Of a stretch of 39,591 nucleotides of DNA, positions 15,201 to 24,416 are shown piece by piece. The position numbers were made by a program, and so were the translations under genes. The stretch covers positions 1 to 39,591 of the forward strand of contig NZ_MTHB01000222.1 in assembly GCF_002220365.1 (NCBI RefSeq), in the 5' to 3' direction. The stretch comes from Caballeronia sordidicola. Lineage in GTDB: Bacteria > Pseudomonadota > Gammaproteobacteria > Burkholderiales > Burkholderiaceae. Numbering within the stretch: position 1 is the first letter of the stretch; each line of letters starts with the position of its first letter. The notes below the pieces were generated by a model that did no database searches, was not told where the DNA came from, and saw nothing but the letters and a program-made list of their open reading frames with translations.

Positions 15201-17449
15201 GGGCTAATGAGAACCGATTGGGGGGCGGGCAACTGAATATTGACCGCGGTGCCGTCGGGCGTTGCGCCCGCCGCGCTGATCACCCGGATCTGGGCAGAAG
15301 CGGACGGCGAGAGCGCCTTGAAGGTGAGTGAAAGAACCGTCGCCGTGGCGGTGGCGCCAGTGGCCGCCTTGAGGTCGCTATTACGCGCGTCGGTTACGTA
15401 AATCTGTCCGACGCTGCGATCAACGCGTTGTGTGAACAGTGTGGCGACCCCGCCTTGCGCGAGGAATGGCCCTTCTTTGACGTCCAGCACTTCGACTTGC
15501 TTGGGATCGTATCCGATAACCATCGGCAGGCTCGCGAGCGGTTGCGTTGGCTTCATATCGAGATCGACCCGGAACGTATCGCCGGTTTTGACCTGGAGCG
15601 GTCCGCGCCATTGCAATCCATCCGTCTGATTCGGATTTGTCTCCGGCGATGCGTTACCTTTGGGCGACGGGGTTCCCGCAGCGTTTGAACGATCGTCATC
15701 GCTCGTATTGTTCGAGTGAATGCTCATGTCGCGTAGGCTCGACTCGGTTCCTGACTGGAACTCCATGGTTTGCAGTTGCATGCGCGGCTTATTGCGAATC
15801 AGGCGTGGCGTGATCGACAGAACGATTTCGTCGTTTTTCTTTTCATTCTGGTCGGTGCCGAACAAGCGGCCTAAAATCGGGATGTTTCCGAACCCTGGAA
15901 TATGGGTGGAGGTGCGTGTACGTTCGTCATCGATCAAACCCGCCAAGATCTGATTCTCGCCGTCTCGCAAACGCAGGACGGTCGATGCGCTTCGCGTACC
16001 GATGGTGTAGGCGAGGGATCCAGTGGTGGTCGTCACTTGATTGGCGATGGTGCTCACTTCGAGCGAAATCTTGATTGCAACCTCATCGTTGATCGAGATG
16101 GTCGGTGTCACCTCAAGTTTGAGCCCGACGTCGAGGTACTGAATATTTTCAGCGACGAATCCGGTCGTGGTGGAGGTGGACGTAATGTTCGGCACCTTGT
16201 CGCCGATCAGGATTTTTGCCGTTTCCTTGTTACGCACGCGAATCCGAGGGTTGGCGAGCAAGTTCGCGTCGTTGTCGGTTCCCTTCGCATTGATCACAAG
16301 CGGCGAGATAGTGGCGCCCGTGGTCGATGACCGGGCGTGCAAAATGTCCGCAAGCGTGAGAGCCGTGCCTGAGGGGAGTGGCACGAGCGACAGCTGGTCG
16401 GGGAATGTCACACCGAGGTTCGTCAGGCGATCACGGTTGACTTCGAGCACTTCGACTTCGAGCATCACCTCGGGTTCCGAGAGATCGTGGAGCGCAACGA
16501 TACGTTCGGCCAGACTGATTGCCTCAGGCGTGTCGCGCATGAGGATCATGTTTTGCTTTTTGTCGACGACAATGTCACGGGTTTTGAGCAGCGTCTTAAG
16601 GCTTGCCGCGACATCTTCAGCTTCCGCATTGGCCAGAAAAAACGATCTCACTGTGAGCGGCTGATAGTCCTTTTGCTTGGCCGTCGTGTCCGGGTATATC
16701 AGCACGGTGCTTTTATCGAGCACACGCTGGGCTAGTTGGCCGGTCAGCAAGACCGTGTTGATCGCATCCTTGATGGACGTCTTGCGCAAGTAGACTGTTA
16801 CCTTCTGGTCCATGTGCACATCTTTGTCAAACACGAAGTTCAGCCCGGACGTCTTCGATAGGATTTCGAACACCTGTTTAATGCTGGCTTCACTAAAATC
16901 GAGGGAAATTGTGCGCCGATAGGCCTCGGCGAGCTCGGGGCTGTTGGTCGGGCTTTGCGTGCGTTGCTCGATGAGCCCGAGCAATTCTCTTGCTCGCGCA
17001 TGATCCGGCTCTTCAGCGAGAATCATGCGCAGTTGTTGGCGCGCACCTTCCTCGTCTTTCGCAGCTAACGCGTTCTCCGCTGCGTGCAACAGTTGACCAT
17101 CAACCGGCGCGCGCTGCACCCGGCGCAGACCATCAAGCGCTCGCCGGTTGCCCGGGTCGGTTGCCAAAATCCGTTGATAAATCAGCGTTGCCTGGGCGTA
17201 GTTGGATTTCAGAAGCGCATCGTTCGCATCGCTCAGAAACTGTGTGATTACCTGCTCGCGGTATGTCTCATAGGCCATGCGGATCTGCGCGTTGTTTGGA
17301 TCGAGCTGGCGCGCTTGTCCAAACTTAACCAGGCTCTCCTCAGTGCGACCCTGTGCGCGCAGCGCCTGAGCCTCTTGGAACGCTGGGTTCCCTGTCGCGC
17401 AGGCATTTAACAGGACTAGGGCGAAAATGCAGATGATTCTGAGTTTCAT
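15197..17449 (-). CDS. gspD: Secretin (GspD/PilQ-like) lipoprotein with TPR and C-terminal cohesin-like domain
   Basis: This 750-aa lipoprotein has a lipobox LLNACATG at residues about 13-20. Tetratricopeptide-like repeats span about 25-150. An N0/STN-type domain (SLDFSEASIKQVFEILSKTS) and an N1 domain (TVRSFFLANAEAEDVAASLK) follow, then the secretin barrel domain with its VPNITSTSTTTG and PGFGNIPILGRLFG signatures. After a Ser/Asn/Pro-rich linker, residues about 615-750 fit a cohesin-like beta domain (FRVDLDMKPTQPLASLPMVIGYDPKQVEVLDV). It forms the outer-membrane channel. The extra cohesin-like domain is not usual for GspD and could anchor or recognise cargo. The position in the operon is between the PilP-like and pilin genes. 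Confidence 0.88.
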   Translation of the reverse strand: MKLRIICIFALVLLNACATGNPAFQEAQALRAQGRTEESLVKFGQARQLDPNNAQIRMAYETYREQVITQFLSDANDALLKSNYAQATLIYQRILATDPGNRRALDGLRRVQRAPVDGQLLHAAENALAAKDEEGARQQLRMILAEEPDHARARELLGLIEQRTQSPTNSPELAEAYRRTISLDFSEASIKQVFEILSKTSGLNFVFDKDVHMDQKVTVYLRKTSIKDAINTVLLTGQLAQRVLDKSTVLIYPDTTAKQKDYQPLTVRSFFLANAEAEDVAASLKTLLKTRDIVVDKKQNMILMRDTPEAISLAERIVALHDLSEPEVMLEVEVLEVNRDRLTNLGVTFPDQLSLVPLPSGTALTLADILHARSSTTGATISPLVINAKGTDNDANLLANPRIRVRNKETAKILIGDKVPNITSTSTTTGFVAENIQYLDVGLKLEVTPTISINDEVAIKISLEVSTIANQVTTTTGSLAYTIGTRSASTVLRLRDGENQILAGLIDDERTRTSTHIPGFGNIPILGRLFGTDQNEKKNDEIVLSITPRLIRNKPRMQLQTMEFQSGTESSLRDMSIHSNNTSDDDRSNAAGTPSPKGNASPETNPNQTDGLQWRGPLQVKTGDTFRVDLDMKPTQPLASLPMVIGYDPKQVEVLDVKEGPFLAQGGVATLFTQRVDRSVGQIYVTDARNSDLKAATGATATATVLSLTFKALSPSASAQIRVISAAGATPDGTAVNIQLPAPQSVLISP

Positions 17450-17453
17450 CGGT

Positions 17454-17963
17454 TCAGTCGATTTGCAGCGTCTGCATCAGGTGTAGAGGCTTATTGGTAA
17501 TGGTGATGTTGGGCAGCGCGATGCTCTCGATCTTGTAGTCATGTAGGATCGTATCGCCGGCGGAAACAACGAAAGTCTCGCCGTCCTTCGAAAGAAAGAC
17601 TTTCCAACCGGCGGGTGTCGTCATTTTCCCAATGTAGGTAAAGGGGCCTGCCGGCTTTTCAGCGAGCGCGGGAGGTAGAGGCGGAACGAGCGAGGCGGGG
17701 GACGCCCACGAGGTTGGGCGAAACATCTCGTCTTCGTCGTCTAGATTGGATGAGATTGACGACTGAATGCTTACGCGCGGGCGCAACGGCTGAACACTTA
17801 GCTTGCCGGGTTCGAGCATCGGGCGCGCACGCGCTGCCGTCGGGTGGTTGCGGACCGATTGCGCCGCCGCGATGTTGGACTCGTCCGAGTGCATCGCCGT
17901 CCAGATCACCGAGACCGCAGTCATCCCCGAGAACAACAGAAGCACGCCATGACGCTTATTCAT
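17454..17963 (-). CDS. Small inner-membrane assembly protein, GspC/PilP-like
   Basis: This 169-aa protein has one N-terminal membrane helix (LLLFSGMTAVSVIWTA, residues about 8-23), a disordered Pro/Arg/Ser-rich linker, and a C-terminal domain of about 60 residues (FTYIGKMTTPAGWKVFLSKDGETFVVSAGD). The last part has the FxYxGxxxxxGxxxxFLxxxGxxxxVxxGD pattern of PilP/GspC HR-type domains that contact the secretin. It starts by ATGA overlap with the upstream PilO-like gene and ends 4 nt before the secretin gene. The family call is by pattern and context. Confidence 0.6.
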   Translation of the reverse strand: MNKRHGVLLLFSGMTAVSVIWTAMHSDESNIAAAQSVRNHPTAARARPMLEPGKLSVQPLRPRVSIQSSISSNLDDEDEMFRPTSWASPASLVPPLPPALAEKPAGPFTYIGKMTTPAGWKVFLSKDGETFVVSAGDTILHDYKIESIALPNITITNKPLHLMQTLQID

Positions 17964-18616
17964 CGGAGACCTTCCGGCAAGGGAGGGAGATCGAGCGTCA
18001 CATTTGTCACCGCCAAGGCGGGCGCCTGGGCAGCCGGCGTCGCTTGCGCCGTCACGACCCGTTCTGCTGGCTTATCGTTGATGTAGAGCGTCAGGTGCAA
18101 CTTCGCCTCAACCGCGGACGAAGCCACGTTGTTGCGCTTGAATTCGATATCGTCTAGCGACAGGTTGGGGCTGTCCGACAGCACTTGCCTGACAAAGAGG
18201 TGGATCGCTGAGTAGGTGCCCTCGACTGGACAGACAATCGTGTATTGGCCGAACCCTCCGTCTTTGATCCACTGCGTTTCATAGGTCGCTTTTTTGACGA
18301 CCAGCCCTTTCTTGAATCCCTGATCGAAGAGGGCGGCTAGTCGTGGTTCGATCAACCCGGGATTACTCAACACTGCGTAAAACACCCGGCCGTTTTGATC
18401 GACAGGCTGGGCATTGGCGCGCTCACGGTGGTCTGCGCTCGCACGTTGTCGGAATGCATCGAGCTCCGAGCGTGCCGAAGTGACCGTCGACGTTCCCACT
18501 GTATGGACAAGATAAGCCCCCAGTACACTGACGACGAGCAAAAGAGAGCTGGCGAGAACCGGCCATCCCACATTCGAGCAAGTCACTTTCGCGCGCAGTA
18601 CGAGATCTCGCCACAT
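17960..18616 (-). CDS. PilO/GspM-like inner-membrane assembly protein
   Basis: It starts at ATG 18616, one base after the upstream stop (218 aa); the frame further upstream overlaps the previous gene. One membrane helix (VLASSLLLVVSVLGAYLVHTV, residues about 18-38) is followed by a periplasmic coiled segment and a ferredoxin-like domain (YTIVCPVEGTYSAIHLFVRQVLSDSPNLSLDDIEFKR). That pattern is typical of PilO, with its FxGxYxxIxxFLxxLxxxPxxxxIxxxxL motif. It would pair with the PilMN-like protein. The C-terminal tail is Ala/Pro-rich. Confidence 0.7.
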   Translation of the reverse strand: MWRDLVLRAKVTCSNVGWPVLASSLLLVVSVLGAYLVHTVGTSTVTSARSELDAFRQRASADHRERANAQPVDQNGRVFYAVLSNPGLIEPRLAALFDQGFKKGLVVKKATYETQWIKDGGFGQYTIVCPVEGTYSAIHLFVRQVLSDSPNLSLDDIEFKRNNVASSAVEAKLHLTLYINDKPAERVVTAQATPAAQAPALAVTNVTLDLPPLPEGLR

Positions 18617-18617
18617 A

Positions 18618-19943
18618 TCAGCTCGCCCACTTCGCGCGGAATTCAAATCGCAGCGGTTTCGCGGCGTCCCGATCGACGACCTCATGCGCAGTGAGATAGG
18701 CGCTCGCAAACGGTGCCTGCAATCGAAGGCGATTAATGAAATCGAGCATATTGCCCGCGTTGGCGGCTTCCGCCACACCCGTGACTTCATTACTGGCGGC
18801 GTTCGGGCGCAACGATAGAATCGCAACGTCGCCCTTGGATGCGAGGGCCACGCCGTGCAGCAGATCGTCCCAAGGCAGATTCAGCGACGCGACCGCGCGA
18901 TTGATCGCTTCGACCTGGTGTGCCGTGAGAGCGGGCGCGGCAACTCGTCTGCTCCCGGCCGATAGCATTTGCTGGGTAATATGCGCTCGTTGAGCGTCCA
19001 CTTGCGCGAGCGAAACACGCGTGGCTGCAATCTCTTTTGCGCCCCATGCAAGCGGAATCGCACAAAGGACTGCGAGCACACCTCCAAGCACGGGAGACCT
19101 CGCTTGTGGGCGTTCTAATTGAAGGAAATCGAATCGTGCTATCTGCGCGAGTGCCACGTGGGTGGTCTGATGTCTTAGTCGTCCAATACGCCGTAGTGTT
19201 GCAACCCAGCCTGACCGTGGAGCCGCAGCCGTTGGAAAACCCGTTGCTGCTTCATCGACCAGGTAAGGCTTGGAGCCAATGCTTACGCTGCTTGACAGGG
19301 TCATACGGGTGAAAACGGAGTCGAGCAGGAATGTGCGTGCATCGACATGACTTGGAAGAAACTCTTGATGCAATATGGGATGTCGCGAATCAAGAAGCAT
19401 AACGGTGGCGCTCGAAGCGCCGTAAGACGCGAGCCACTGCCGATCTCGTGAAGGCTCAGGAACAAGCCGTTTGGCTGCCCAGGTGATTGCTGGTACGACC
19501 GAGGCCAAGGTGAACCGTGCGTCGCGAGACAACTTCACCAGGCCGTCAAAAAGCTCGCGTTTGATCGCAAATACGGGCAACCGTGCGTTCGACGCGAAAT
19601 TGGGCACAACCCGCCAAGTAGCATCGTTCTCGTTGTAAAGGCGGATGAACCGGGCGCGTGCCAGCGTTGTGATATCGGTCAAGCGATAGACGCTCTTGGG
19701 CACGTCGACCGAGAATGCGCGCACATAGGTACTGTCTAAAATGACAGTCAGTACCCTGACGACCGGGGAGGCCGGCTCGATCAGCCTGCGAGCGATCGTG
19801 ACAATCTCGCTCATGTCGTCGCGCCAGCTGCACGGAAGTTCAATGAACCAGCTTTCGCGCGCCAGAAACGACGTGTCGCGCTCGAGCAACATGCGCTCGG
19901 CGCCAATCCTCAACGTATAGCGCCTAGTCGGCCATCGTGACAC
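18618..19943 (-). CDS. GspL/PilM-PilN-like cytoplasmic-membrane assembly protein
   Basis: This 441-aa protein begins with GTG 19943, with GAGG about 7 nt upstream and a 20-nt overlap with gspE. Residues 1-280 are a cytoplasmic domain in the position of GspL/PilM; the actin-like fold is inferred, as conservation is low. A single membrane helix follows (VLGGVLAVLCAIPLAWGA, about 295-312). Then come a coiled segment and a PilN/GspL-like periplasmic domain (NLPWDDLLHGVALASKGDVAILSLRPN). The LPWDDLL segment is typical of PilN. It would link the ATPase to the PilO-like protein. Confidence 0.7.
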   Translation of the reverse strand: MSRWPTRRYTLRIGAERMLLERDTSFLARESWFIELPCSWRDDMSEIVTIARRLIEPASPVVRVLTVILDSTYVRAFSVDVPKSVYRLTDITTLARARFIRLYNENDATWRVVPNFASNARLPVFAIKRELFDGLVKLSRDARFTLASVVPAITWAAKRLVPEPSRDRQWLASYGASSATVMLLDSRHPILHQEFLPSHVDARTFLLDSVFTRMTLSSSVSIGSKPYLVDEAATGFPTAAAPRSGWVATLRRIGRLRHQTTHVALAQIARFDFLQLERPQARSPVLGGVLAVLCAIPLAWGAKEIAATRVSLAQVDAQRAHITQQMLSAGSRRVAAPALTAHQVEAINRAVASLNLPWDDLLHGVALASKGDVAILSLRPNAASNEVTGVAEAANAGNMLDFINRLRLQAPFASAYLTAHEVVDRDAAKPLRFEFRAKWAS

Positions 19944-21609
19944 GTTTGACCTCGCTTAACGTGGTGTGCCCGGCGCATGCCAGTGCCACAGCGGCTTCGC
20001 GCAAGCTGCGGGTGCCCGATGATCGAGCCAAGGTTTTGATGGCCGTCAGGGACGACTTATTCAGGATCAGTTCCCGAAGTGCATCGGTCATGACGAGCAC
20101 CTCAGCGATTGAGCGCCGACCCTTGAAGCCTGTTTGCCGGCACTGCGGACAGCCCTTGCCGTGGCGCAGCGTCGCCCCGGCAAAGCTAATGCCTGGCCAG
20201 GCTTGCCTGTCTGCGTCTGTTGGGACATACGCATCGGCGCAATGTACGCAAATCAGCCGAATTAGCCGTTGCGCGCTGATGCCGTTTAGCGCCGACAAAA
20301 AGGCGTAGATATCGACCCCCATGTGCGTAAAACGGCTGAACACATCGAAGCTGCTGTTCGCATGCACGGTGGTGAGCACCAAATGGCCGGTGAGCGCCGA
20401 CTGGATGGCGATTTCGGCCGTCTCGCGGTCTCGAATTTCGCCCACCATGATCTTGTCAGGATCGTGCCGCAAAATTGATCGCAGCCCGCGCGCGAAGGTC
20501 AACCCCTTCTTGTCATTCACAGGGATTTGCAGCACGCCGTTCAACTGATATTCGATCGGATCCTCAATGGTGATGATCTTGTCGCGCCCGTCATTGATTT
20601 CGCTAAGCGCCGCATAAAGCGTTGTCGTCTTGCCCGAACCGGTGGGCCCGGTGACCAGCAACATGCCGTAGGGAGCAAGCGCAAGTTGACGCAGTGCGTC
20701 GATGTCCGCAGGATCGAATCCTAGCGTGCTCATAGACAGCAGACCGGCGCTGTCAAGCATCGACTTTTTATCGAGCACGCGAATTACCGCATCTTCGCCG
20801 TGGTGACTCGGCATGATGGACACGCGCAAATCGATTTGACGGCCGCCCGACGTGATGCGAAAACTCCCGTCCTGAGGCACGCGCCGTTCGGCAATGTCGA
20901 GTTCCGCCAAGACCTTTAGGCGTGACACGACCTGTTCCGCGAGCCGCGAACCGGTAATCGTCTTGGCCGGGTCGAGCACGCCGTCAATGCGGAATTTAAT
21001 GGCAAGGCCAGTCGCAATGCATTCCAGGTGAATATCGGAGGCGCCAAATTTCAAAGCGTCATACAAGGTCGATGTGAGGATGCGGACGGCCGCGCTATGC
21101 GCGTCGTTGACCGCAGCGAGGCTGATCTCCTCTATACCTGAATTGGCAAGGGGAGTGCCGTCTTGAACCTCAGCCACGACAGCGTCTACTGCGCGCGTAT
21201 CTGTGTCAAACCTGGAAAGACAGGCGAGGACATTTTCGGGTGAGGCAAGCGCAATGCTGATCGAGCATTGAAAAATTGCCTCGACAAACGGTTTCAGGTC
21301 CAAGTCGAACGGGTCGGTACATACGCAATATAATTGCCCGTCTTCAAAAAACAACACTACGCGGCGCTCGATGCATGTCTTAAGCGACAGTCGCGTGAAG
21401 TCAGCAACGACCTCCTCGAGGTGATCGTGATTGAGAACACGAAGCTTAAAGACAGCGCCAAGACGGTCGACCAATTGCGATCCGTCTAGTTTCAGTGCGC
21501 CCTGGAGGGATTCGACGGTCGCATTCCCGCTGGCGCGTGCGATCTGCAGGGCGCCCAAGAAGTCAACCTGGGCTTGATCGGCGGCCGCGATGTCGGAATG
21601 CGCGGTCAT
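19924..21609 (-). CDS. gspE: Secretion/pilus assembly ATPase GspE/PilB
   Basis: This 561-aa AAA-like ATPase has an N-terminal GspE/MshEN domain (residues about 1-170). Walker A GPTGSGKTTTLYAA lies near 322-335, the Asp box region DGRDKIITIEDPIEYQL follows, and Walker B is MVGEIRDRETAEIA. The His box GHLVLTTVHANSS and a tetracysteine zinc site (CVHC and CPQC, residues about 455-495) complete the family signature. It powers pseudopilus assembly from the cytoplasm. The ATGA overlap with gspF indicates coupling. All key residues are present and the length is normal. Confidence 0.93.
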   Translation of the reverse strand: MTAHSDIAAADQAQVDFLGALQIARASGNATVESLQGALKLDGSQLVDRLGAVFKLRVLNHDHLEEVVADFTRLSLKTCIERRVVLFFEDGQLYCVCTDPFDLDLKPFVEAIFQCSISIALASPENVLACLSRFDTDTRAVDAVVAEVQDGTPLANSGIEEISLAAVNDAHSAAVRILTSTLYDALKFGASDIHLECIATGLAIKFRIDGVLDPAKTITGSRLAEQVVSRLKVLAELDIAERRVPQDGSFRITSGGRQIDLRVSIMPSHHGEDAVIRVLDKKSMLDSAGLLSMSTLGFDPADIDALRQLALAPYGMLLVTGPTGSGKTTTLYAALSEINDGRDKIITIEDPIEYQLNGVLQIPVNDKKGLTFARGLRSILRHDPDKIMVGEIRDRETAEIAIQSALTGHLVLTTVHANSSFDVFSRFTHMGVDIYAFLSALNGISAQRLIRLICVHCADAYVPTDADRQAWPGISFAGATLRHGKGCPQCRQTGFKGRRSIAEVLVMTDALRELILNKSSLTAIKTLARSSGTRSLREAAVALACAGHTTLSEVKRVTMAD

Positions 21610-22796
21610 TGCAGGCTTCCGGCCAAATCAAATATTGGCATGTAAAGCAGCACGACAATGCCGCCGACGACCAGACCGATGATCGTCATCAGGATCGGTT
21701 CGAAGGACCGCGTGAAGCTGTCGATGAAACGCGACACTTCACCCTCATAGAATTCTGCGGCACTGGACAGCATGTTGCCGAGTTGCCCCGAGCGCTCTCC
21801 TGCGCGCAGCAAGCGCAATGAGATGGGTGTCGTGAGCGAGTTAATCTGGAACGCGTCACTCAGTACGCCGCCTTGTTCGATACTTTCCCGCGCTCGATCT
21901 AGCGTACCGGCGACATCTGGCGCGTTCGCGGTAGCGACCGTGCGTAGCGCCGCCACAACAGGAATGCCGCCTTCAAGCAGCATTCCCAGCATGTTGTAAA
22001 TCCTCGATAGTCGATACAACCTGACGTGATGACCCACAAAAGGCGTACTAGCGAGGACCTTGCCGAAGGCGGCGCCTTTGCGCATCTTGTGGACTGTAAC
22101 GACGATCGTGGCGACGAGTACGACGAGAAGCGCGCCAATGAGGGGCTTGTTAGCGGCTACGTATTCGCCGTACTGAAGCAGAATTCGCGACGTCCACGGA
22201 AGCGCCTGACCCGAGTCCTGGTACACCACAGCAAAGCTTGGTACCACATAGCCGATCAGGAAAAACGTGACGAGCGTGCCGACTGAGGCGAGGATCGCCG
22301 GATAGATCGACGCAGAGATTAGCTTGCTGCGGATCTGATCAACCTTACGTTGGTAGTCGATGAATCTCGTGAGCGCGTGCGGGAGGTTGCTCGTGCCTTC
22401 CGCTGCGCGAACCAGACCCACATACAAGTCAGTGAACGTGGCAGGTTGGAGCGCAAGTGCGTCGGACAGCCGTAGGCCTTCCCGTACTGCGGCGTGCACC
22501 GATCGCAGCACTTGCTGGCGTTTGCCCTCGTCTTTTTCGGCGAGCCCCTCGAGGCATTCTGGCAAACTGAGTCCGGCGTTGAGCAACGCCAATAGTTCCT
22601 GACTAAAAAGTGTCAGTGAAACTTTACTCTTTGCCCGCAACGACCTGGGCGCGCTCGACGTTTTGAGCGCTTTGATATCAAGAATGCGGTGGCCACTCGT
22701 TTCCAGGCGACGTCGTGCGTCAACGGCATCGGGCGCGTGAACCGATATCGTCTGGACTTGTCCGGTAGGCATGACGGCACGAACATCGAAGCGCAT
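21606..22796 (-). CDS. gspF: Inner-membrane platform protein GspF/PilC
   Basis: This 396-aa protein has the two repeated GspF domains: the first includes FSQELLALLNAGLSLPECLEGLA (about 66-90), the second LSRIYNMLGMLLEGGIPVVAALRTV (about 262-287). Three or four hydrophobic segments are present (LVTFFLIGYVVPSFAVVY, ALLVVLVATIVVTV, MTIIGLVVGGIVVLLYMPIF). It sits in the inner membrane and transmits ATPase motion to the pseudopilus. It starts 11 nt after the gspG stop. Confidence 0.92.
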   Translation of the reverse strand: MRFDVRAVMPTGQVQTISVHAPDAVDARRRLETSGHRILDIKALKTSSAPRSLRAKSKVSLTLFSQELLALLNAGLSLPECLEGLAEKDEGKRQQVLRSVHAAVREGLRLSDALALQPATFTDLYVGLVRAAEGTSNLPHALTRFIDYQRKVDQIRSKLISASIYPAILASVGTLVTFFLIGYVVPSFAVVYQDSGQALPWTSRILLQYGEYVAANKPLIGALLVVLVATIVVTVHKMRKGAAFGKVLASTPFVGHHVRLYRLSRIYNMLGMLLEGGIPVVAALRTVATANAPDVAGTLDRARESIEQGGVLSDAFQINSLTTPISLRLLRAGERSGQLGNMLSSAAEFYEGEVSRFIDSFTRSFEPILMTIIGLVVGGIVVLLYMPIFDLAGSLQ

Positions 22797-22807
22797 GGTC
22801 GGCTCAG

Positions 22808-23257
22808 TTAGGGTCCGACGACGTCGGCGTCTTCACCCGTACCGCCGGGCTGCCCGTCCTTGCCGTACGAGGTGATGTCATAGTCACCCTTGACGCCCGG
22901 GATATGAAACACGTACGGATGGCCCCACGGGTCCGATGGGACGTCTTTGCTCAGATAGGGTCCATTCCAGGCGGGCGCATTCGATGGACGGGTCACGAGC
23001 GCCGCAAGTCCGTCTTCCTGTGAGGGTAGCGAGCCTACGTCGATGCGGTAGGCGTCCAGAGCCTTGCTGAAGGCGTCGATCTGGCTCCGTGCAACGGTCG
23101 TCTTGGATTTGCCGACTTGAGCGAAATACTTGGGACCGACATAGGATGCGAGCAACCCGATGATGACGATGACCACCAGAAGTTCCAGCAAGGTGAAGCC
23201 GCGTTGCCGAATCGTTGAAGAGGCGGTGGGGGCGCGGAAAGTGAAAGACGGTTTCAT
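22808..23257 (-). CDS. gspG: Major pseudopilin GspG
   Basis: This 149-aa protein has a short basic leader and the cleavage motif RGFTLLELLVVIVIIGLLASYVGP (residues about 19-42). The body is canonical GspG: KALDAYRIDVGSLPSQEDGLAALV, then WNGPYLSKDVPSDPWGHPY. A calcium-site-like C-terminus (DYDITSYGKDGQPGGTGEDADV) is typical. It is the best-conserved type II secretion marker in this operon and argues for T2SS rather than a type IV pilus. It starts 4 nt after the cytochrome gene. Confidence 0.94.
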   Translation of the reverse strand: MKPSFTFRAPTASSTIRQRGFTLLELLVVIVIIGLLASYVGPKYFAQVGKSKTTVARSQIDAFSKALDAYRIDVGSLPSQEDGLAALVTRPSNAPAWNGPYLSKDVPSDPWGHPYVFHIPGVKGDYDITSYGKDGQPGGTGEDADVVGP

Positions 23258-23261
23258 GTTG

Positions 23262-24416
23262 TCAGTAAGGTCGGCGCAACGATGTCGTTGCTGAGCGGGC
23301 CGCGGCGATATTGTGGCGAAGAGCAGCCGTGTCGGAACCCGTGAGTGTGGTAAGAAAGTCGAGCAATTCCAGTCGTTCTACCGGCGTCAGAATGATCGGT
23401 CGGCCGCTCGCGTCGGTGCGCTGATAGGTTTCGAGGTCCACCGCTTCTTCGAGCGTACTGACTGAGCCGTCATGCATGTAGGGACCCGTGATAGCAACGT
23501 TTCGAAGCGAGGGAGTCTTGAATTGACCGATGTCCTTCGGGTCGTTAGTGACGACGAAACGTCCGAGTGCCGCAATATCGCTGCTGCTCAAGACGAGTTT
23601 GCCAATCGCCGCTTCGTCACGGGCGTGCGCAGCCAGCACGGCTTCTACAGCAGCTGGCAGGCGCTCGGCTAGGCGCTCCATTCCGATGCTCGAATTGTGA
23701 AACTTACCATCTGTAAATAATGCATGGTTGCTTTCAATTAAATGACAGCCTGAGCATTTGCCTAGGCCCTTAAAAATCCCCAAACCATGCATCTGCGAAG
23801 CAGTCAGGGCATCGGACTCGTTACCGTATGTATAACGGTCGAATTTTGAATTTCCTGATAGTAATGTTCTTTCGAATGCGGAAATTGATTTGCTGACCCC
23901 TGAAGCGGTGATTTCGCCGCGTTTTTTTTCGGGAAATGCGTTTCGAAATAATCTTTGATATCCGTCGCTCGCCTTCAATCGTTGAAGCAATTCATCGACG
24001 TCGCGAAGTCCGTATTCCTTCGACGTGGTAAAGGGCTGAAGGCCTTGATCCTCGAGCGAATCGCTGCGTCCATCCCAGAATTGTGACGTGTTGAAGGCAG
24101 AATTGAGTATTGAGGGGGCGTGACGCTCGCCCTTTTGCCCAAACGCTCCTCTGGATAAGGGATTGGGGTCCGCGAACGCGTGACTGGGGTCGTGGCAGCC
24201 AGCGCAGCTGACTTGCTTGTCTGCGCTCAAGGAGTTGTCGAAAAAGATGCGTTTTCCGAGCGCGACTAGGTTCGAATTTAGGCCTTTAATCGAGGCAGTA
24301 TTTGGCAGCCCCAACGGCAAATTTGAGGACGAGTTTTGGTCGTGCCCGAAAGCATGCGATGAGGAGAAGCAATAAAAGAAGGCAAAAATAATCCATCGGC
24401 TCGTGCGCACGAGCAC
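23262..24416 (-). CDS. Di-haem cytochrome c peroxidase (MauG/CcpA family), first gene of the secretion operon
   Basis: This 384-aa exported protein has an N-terminal signal peptide (WIIFAFFYCFSSSHAFG) and two c-type haem motifs: CAGCH near residue 76 and CSGCH near residue 225. Between them are the family patterns ALGKRIFFDNSLSADKQVSC and SILNSAFNTSQFWDGR. A later PSLRNVAITGPYMHDGS segment is typical of the second half. Members reduce hydrogen peroxide or oxidise protein side chains. Its place as the first gene of a T2SS-like operon, 4 nt before gspG, suggests co-expression with export. It could be cargo, or it could modify an exported protein. Family certain, substrate unknown. Confidence 0.9.
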   Translation of the reverse strand: MLVRTSRWIIFAFFYCFSSSHAFGHDQNSSSNLPLGLPNTASIKGLNSNLVALGKRIFFDNSLSADKQVSCAGCHDPSHAFADPNPLSRGAFGQKGERHAPSILNSAFNTSQFWDGRSDSLEDQGLQPFTTSKEYGLRDVDELLQRLKASDGYQRLFRNAFPEKKRGEITASGVSKSISAFERTLLSGNSKFDRYTYGNESDALTASQMHGLGIFKGLGKCSGCHLIESNHALFTDGKFHNSSIGMERLAERLPAAVEAVLAAHARDEAAIGKLVLSSSDIAALGRFVVTNDPKDIGQFKTPSLRNVAITGPYMHDGSVSTLEEAVDLETYQRTDASGRPIILTPVERLELLDFLTTLTGSDTAALRHNIAAARSATTSLRRPY

